A stretch of DNA of 64,000 nt. Source: an uncultured Oceanospirillaceae bacterium. Its GTDB lineage: Bacteria > Pseudomonadota > Gammaproteobacteria > Pseudomonadales > Balneatricaceae. Position 1 is the first letter of the stretch. Each line of letters begins with the position of its first letter. Of the stretch, positions 61,301 through 64,000 are shown piece by piece. Position numbers and translations under genes: made by a program. The notes beneath the pieces are model-generated. The model did not search any database and was not told the DNA's origin. It saw nothing but the letters and a program-made list of their open reading frames with translations. The stretch covers positions 56,272 to 120,271 of the forward strand of contig CAKZPE010000015.1 of assembly GCA_937138495.1 (NCBI GenBank), given 5' to 3'.

Positions 61301-61566
61301 CGTGTGACCCGGCTCTCCAGCCGTTTTGTTTCCTGTAATGCGGAAAGGGTTTGCTGATAAATTTCCCGCTGTTTGCTGTTGGCGGGATTGTCTGCATCGA
61401 GGGCGTCCAGCTGCTGGCGGGTACTGGCAATCTGCTCGGTAATATCGGCACTGACAAGCGACGGGAAGAATACTGTGAGACTGATGAACAGCGCCAACAC
61501 TGTTGGTTGTAATCGCTCACAGAATGATGGATAAAGACGTTTCACAATGACATTCCCCGGTGGCAC
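58336..61566 (-). CDS. mscK: Large mechanosensitive channel (MscK/KefA type)
   Basis: 1076 residues. Signal peptide (LALFISLTVFFPSLVSA), about 430 residues of periplasmic coiled coil rich in Gln/Leu, then around eleven membrane segments and a C-terminal MscS domain (LGVGLGFGLQEIVANFVSGIIILFEKPIRIGDTVTVGGLTGTVTRIQIRATTITDWDRKEVIIPNK). It opens under membrane tension to release solutes during osmotic downshift. GTG at 61545 with GGGGA nine bases upstream is a reasonable alternative start giving MKRLYPSF. MscM (YjeP-like) is possible; length and layout do not separate the two clearly. Confidence 0.9.
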   Translation of the reverse strand: MPPGNVIVKRLYPSFCERLQPTVLALFISLTVFFPSLVSADITEQIASTRQQLDALDADNPANSKQREIYQQTLSALQETKRLESRVTRLRDNLAKLPADIEKLQAQLAAPEPAVAAKNWRSQPLEKLENRLTPAQANLLALEQQFNTLDNQVSNYQDKATSLRNQLTKLKQTTTLPGSGENGSQTLTEARFALNNTRIQAFELEILNIPSQREFDLLQLELLSRKITAHKAYLQELQDLIQTKRRIEAEQALKALKTAPSDEDYPKALQPIVKGNHTLSEKLRHSLQSSEQAIAQRRTLERQQSLLRQSYKAIEQQLELTDTTFSLELKQLSERFATAQDTEPNRQRINQVRLANLELNQQALNQAFSATDLSPEDQQSAAQLLDDMEGLTARLETAYAQELDERSKLLGVQNDINKQIEQGQALLERYLIWLPNTTEINRRFLQDIGDSFTAIQQHSQQLISNSQINASGAWLRSLFTLLVLSIISMYSFRYLISHEQQWAEELGNVVKDKFTRSLRLLLLAPVISLPVPAGLWFLTQKLIAVPAPVMQPMSISLSLLVWAYLSLLLWLRRPYGLLYRHLDVPEELCATLARIAHPLYLIGIPLTLALIYLTGIPSTEVHSGLGRIVFILLALLAGGFWAALWRVAPQINEATETRRWWQRARLWLAILVLIHGVLIAEALLGYVLTGGIIMLLLLITTMIFFSVFTFYRLGMRWLLIEERRLAFDRARARRSEILEARENNTEVPPVQEDFLNLSTISDQAKVLLKATSVSLLFVALWLLFKEFIPALQILDEIVLWSNTVVTSGGVIAENITLLGIITGLLVISLSILAAYNLPGLLELLVLKHLDLTPGTSYAVTTITKYSLIVVSILAGASQIGVEWAKLQWLVAALGVGLGFGLQEIVANFVSGIIILFEKPIRIGDTVTVGGLTGTVTRIQIRATTITDWDRKEVIIPNKTFVTDQLINWSLSDPITRVVIQVGVAYGSDTDLVRALILQAARNHPKVLQEPQPAAYFHAFGDSTLNFDLRLYLNNLDDRLPVTHDILQQINADFEKHDICIAFPQLDVRLIKSDDDK

Positions 61567-61647
61567 ACAGCTTTAATAGTATTGGATCGCCCCGGGCAAT
61601 GTAAGAGGGATAGCAGCTATCCCTGAACACTTTTAAGGAGCAACAGG

Positions 61648-62028
61648 ATGGCGGTAAGCAGATTGAATACCCTGATGGGGACCGGGCTGGCTGCGACAAT
61701 GTGTGTTGTACTGGCCGGTACTGTAGCAGCCGCTGAAGAACGGCCACTGAACGGAGCTGAGATTCAGCAGTTGCTGGCGGGGAAAACGGCTTATCTGGAT
61801 AACGGTGCCGTGCAAACTTTCAGTGGTGACGGCGCGACATTGTATTTCCATGAGCCCCGTCCGTTGGAGCGGGGTACCTGGAAAACCGATGGTGATGAAT
61901 ACTGTTCTGAATGGGGTGGCCGCTGGAGTTGTTACGAAATGACCGGTGACGGTGCCGACAGGATTACCTGGATTGGCGGAGGCACTGTTTACCCGGCCCG
62001 GCTTGAGGCCGGTAATATCTTTGATTAA
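61648..62028 (+). CDS. Small secreted protein, unknown, paralogue of 62656-63021
   Basis: 126 residues with a signal peptide (cleavage near VAAAEE, about 30). The mature part starts LNGAEIQQLLAGKTAYL, and has ERGTWKTDGDEYCSEWGGRWSCYEMTGDG: two Cys in CSxWGxxWxCY that probably form a disulphide in the periplasm. I do not recognise a function; the pattern resembles DUF995-like small periplasmic proteins. It precedes the LOG-family gene by 12 bp, likely cotranscribed. A diverged copy lies on the other side of that gene. Confidence 0.72.
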   Translation: MAVSRLNTLMGTGLAATMCVVLAGTVAAAEERPLNGAEIQQLLAGKTAYLDNGAVQTFSGDGATLYFHEPRPLERGTWKTDGDEYCSEWGGRWSCYEMTGDGADRITWIGGGTVYPARLEAGNIFD

Positions 62029-62040
62029 TAAGGACATACG

Positions 62041-62601
62041 ATGAAGGTAGCGGTGTATTGCGGATCCAGCATGGGGAATGATGAAGCCTATGCTGAAGCG
62101 GCACGGGAGCTGGGTAAATACTTTGCACAGCAGAGTATTACGCTGGTTTATGGTGGCGGTAACGTAGGCCTGATGGGGGTTGTTGCAGACGCGGTGATGG
62201 ATAATGGTGGCCAGGTCATTGGGGTAATACCGACTCATCTGCAGCATAAAGAAATTGGTCATCCGGGCCTGACTGAACTGATTGAAGTGCCGGACATGCA
62301 TACCCGTAAGGCGAAAATGGCTGAACTGGCAGATGCCTATGTCGCTTTGCCGGGGGGCGCGGGCACGATGGAAGAGTTTTTTGAAATCTGGACCTGGGCG
62401 CAGCTTGGACTTCACCGCAAGCCCTGTGCGCTTTATAACGTGAATGGCTTTTATGACAGCTTGCTGACATTTATCCACAGTGCCAGAGAGGCGGGTTTTA
62501 CCCGTGATGCATTTGCCCGGATGATCATTGTCGCGACTGAACCGCAGGAATTACTGGCGGCATATCAGAGCTATGAGTCTCCGGCAGGTAAGTGGAACTG
62601 A
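62041..62601 (+). CDS. LOG-family (cytokinin riboside 5'-monophosphate phosphoribohydrolase-like) protein
   Basis: 186 residues, the standard length. Contains VYCGSSMGNDEAY, LVYGGGNVGLMGVVADAV, MHTRKAKM and the active-site box PGGAGTMEE (104-112). Such enzymes release ribose 5-phosphate from nucleoside monophosphates; in bacteria the physiological role is mostly nucleotide clean-up and is unclear for this one. It follows a small secreted-protein gene by 12 bp, an odd pairing. Confidence 0.9.
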   Translation: MKVAVYCGSSMGNDEAYAEAARELGKYFAQQSITLVYGGGNVGLMGVVADAVMDNGGQVIGVIPTHLQHKEIGHPGLTELIEVPDMHTRKAKMAELADAYVALPGGAGTMEEFFEIWTWAQLGLHRKPCALYNVNGFYDSLLTFIHSAREAGFTRDAFARMIIVATEPQELLAAYQSYESPAGKWN

Positions 62602-62655
62602 CTGGCTGAATCAGCTGCCGGCCAGTGCCGGCAGCCAGACTGTTTCTCCGGGTGA

Positions 62656-63021
62656 TTAATCGCCAAGCTTATAGCCGGCCTGCATCACGAATGGCGCCCG
62701 GAAGTCACCTTTGATGAAGTAGTAAATACCCTGTGCTTCATCGTTGACTACCCTGTAGCAGCCCCAGCCGGAACCGAAATCAGAACAGTAACTGTTGTTT
62801 TCTGCCTTCCACTTGCCTTCTGAAGGTTTGGCGTCCCCTTCTTTCATCCACAGGGTCAGCCCTGATTCTGAAAAGTACTGTGAGGTTTTTCCGCCGTAGT
62901 GCACGCCAGCAACTGAGTGACCTTTCAGTAAGGCAGTGATCTGTTCAGTATTCAGTTCAGTTTCGGTGGCGTGAACACTGCCGGCCAGCATGATCAGGGG
63001 AAGCATATTGCGTAGACGCAT
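62656..63021 (-). CDS. Small secreted protein, unknown, paralogue of 61648-62028
   Basis: 121 residues from ATG at 63021, giving a proper signal peptide (MRLRNMLPLIMLAGSVHA). Mature part LNTEQITALLKGHSVAG and SEGKWKAENNSYCSDFGSGWGCYRVVNDEA repeat the layout and the CSxxGxxWxCY Cys pair of the protein at 61648-62028, though overall similarity is modest. Function unknown. It is convergent with the LOG gene. Confidence 0.72.
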   Translation of the reverse strand: MRLRNMLPLIMLAGSVHATETELNTEQITALLKGHSVAGVHYGGKTSQYFSESGLTLWMKEGDAKPSEGKWKAENNSYCSDFGSGWGCYRVVNDEAQGIYYFIKGDFRAPFVMQAGYKLGD

Positions 63022-63220
63022 ATCAGATATCCTTATTGTCTGATGGGAAGGGATAGGCATATGACCGCATAAAGCGCTGTTGTATCCGTATCCGGTGTTA
63101 ACTGGTCCGGTGGTGTATCAGGAATGAGCCCTTTCATCCCCGGACCAAGGCTATTATTATCTCCTCCGTGCCGCCGGATGGTCCGGAGGGCAGTGAATGT
63201 GAATAAGTAACGGAAATCCC

Positions 63221-63691
63221 ATGTCGACCAATATTTTTGTTTATGGCGTGCTGCAATATGATGAGTTGGTGCAGCAACTGACCGGTAATACGTTTCAGAA
63301 GGTCTCTGCAGAATTGCTGAACCATCAGCGCCTGACGCTGCACATGGAAGGCTGGTCGGACCTGGGCGTTGCGGTGCCGTCGCCGGGTAACGGGATTCAG
63401 GGGGCTGTGTTACTGGATGTCGATGATGCGTCTTTGGCAGTGCTGGACGATTTTGAAGAGGCAGATATCGGCTTATACATGCGTAAACTGGCGATAGTGC
63501 GTTTGGAAAATGGCCAGGAAGCTCAGGTATCCGTGTACGCCGGTACACAGAAATCCCGGGAATTTTTGCAGGGTGAATGGGATGAAGAGCGTTTCATCAG
63601 CCAGCATTACGAGAGTTATAAAGAAGAGATTATTCCCGCATTTCTGGAAGAGCGGACGCTGCGCCAGGCTGCGAAGAAAGACGCTGAATAA
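63221..63691 (+). CDS. Gamma-glutamylcyclotransferase-like protein (AIG2/GGCT fold)
   Basis: 156 residues. FVYGVLQYDELVQQL is the YGxL substrate loop of the fold, and LDDFEEADIGLYMRKLAIV carries the Glu that acts as catalyst in this family. It may process gamma-glutamyl or related amide compounds; specificity is not clear for the bacterial AIG2-like group. Stands alone, with convergent bamE downstream. Confidence 0.82.
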   Translation: MSTNIFVYGVLQYDELVQQLTGNTFQKVSAELLNHQRLTLHMEGWSDLGVAVPSPGNGIQGAVLLDVDDASLAVLDDFEEADIGLYMRKLAIVRLENGQEAQVSVYAGTQKSREFLQGEWDEERFISQHYESYKEEIIPAFLEERTLRQAAKKDAE

Positions 63692-63726
63692 GCTGCACGT
63701 TGCAGAAAAACTGAAGAAGGTCGTTC

Positions 63727-64000
63727 TTAGTTGGTGGTATCAGGACGGTAGTCACCGCGAATTGCAGCGAGTGTGTCATTTTCAAACACAACGGTCAGGT
63801 TTTTGCGGCTATAGTCGCCTTTGCCTTCCTGCATGGTGTAGATATAGTCCCAACGATCTTCATGGAAGGTGTCAGTTAGCAACGGTGTCCCCATAACATA
63901 GCGGACCTGGCTGCGGGTCATTCCAGGGCGTAGCTGGTCAACCATCTTTTGGGTGACAACATTACCTTGCTGAACATCAATCTTGTAAACACCCGGAAAT
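63727..64000 (-). CDS. bamE: Outer membrane assembly lipoprotein BamE, 5' end outside window
   Basis: The minus-strand frame is open at the window edge, so the start and lipoprotein signal are missing; about 90 residues are visible. FPGVYKIDVQQGNVVTQKMVDQLRPGMTRSQVRYVMGTPLL is the well-conserved BamE/SmpA core, followed by DTFHEDRWDYIYTMQEG. BamE is part of the BAM complex that inserts beta-barrel proteins into the outer membrane. It is convergent with the cyclotransferase-like gene. Confidence 0.95.
   Translation of the reverse strand, partial: FPGVYKIDVQQGNVVTQKMVDQLRPGMTRSQVRYVMGTPLLTDTFHEDRWDYIYTMQEGKGDYSRKNLTVVFENDTLAAIRGDYRPDTTN

Noticed and set aside
1..64000. CRISPR arrays, tRNA or rRNA genes
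   Set aside because: No regularly spaced repeats and no cloverleaf or rRNA-like sequence were noticed on reading either strand; a dedicated search was not possible.

Overview
The window looks like the chromosome of a marine gammaproteobacterium of the Oceanospirillales type. The coding style is moderately GC-rich. Housekeeping genes resemble gammaproteobacterial forms (rph next to yicC, bamE, an MscK-like channel). The accessory genes are those of a heterotroph using methylated amines and organic solutes. No rRNA or tRNA gene was seen. The species cannot be fixed from the sequence alone.

Layout. 1-5751 (minus): a hybrid sensor kinase (C-terminus outside the window) coupled to an ABC-type substrate-binding protein, then gamma-glutamyltransferase. 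5750-9034: a small integrative island with an integrase, a rolling-circle-type Rep-like gene and an AT-rich Fic toxin/antitoxin pair. 9233-14013 (minus): a membrane-stress cluster (ribbon-helix-helix-like protein, PspA family, YqiJ/NfeD-like, flotillin YqiK, zinc-ribbon protein) and a cyclic-nucleotide-domain protein. 14324-18952: an orphan TIR-like protein, yicC, rph, nadV and an AlkA-like glycosylase, followed by a 49-codon Cys-rich gene at 19094-19243. 19352-31763: a methylated-amine catabolism region with an MttB-family methyltransferase lacking pyrrolysine, two dimethylglycine-dehydrogenase-like flavoenzymes, three LysR regulators, one GlxA/AraC regulator, an HD hydrolase and the remnant of a ferredoxin-type reductase. 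31884-37985: AraC + LysE exporter and a TAXI-TRAP transporter with a UspA protein. 38128-39863: a Fur-boxed operon of a ferritin-like protein and a PGCG-motif membrane protein. 39888-42828: RpiR regulator, 3-hydroxyacyl-CoA dehydrogenase and enoyl-CoA hydratase. 58336-64000: MscK-type channel, LOG-family protein flanked by two related secreted proteins, a gamma-glutamylcyclotransferase-like protein and the C-terminal part of bamE.

The most striking system is 42876-58276. It is a complete Mu-type contractile tail cluster without any capsid, portal, terminase, transposase or integrase gene, so it reads as a tailocin (phage-tail-like bacteriocin). It has an S24 repressor facing a Mor-type activator, a lysis cassette, sheath, tube, tape measure, baseplate, and two tandem tail-fibre/assembly cassettes. 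Two features support it being a maintained machine. The tail chaperone gene carries a GGGGGCGA slippery site exactly where a -2 frameshift would fuse it to the downstream frame, as known for Mu. A 15-bp dyad, TTAACCTGAGTTAGA, lies upstream of both the lysis unit and the tail unit, as expected for sites of the Mor-like activator.

In the amine region the MttB-like enzyme could remove one methyl group from a quaternary amine and the flavoenzymes could oxidise the remaining methyl groups onto tetrahydrofolate through their GcvT domains. A near-identical 19/20-bp element precedes both mttB and the second flavoenzyme gene, each opposite a divergent LysR gene.
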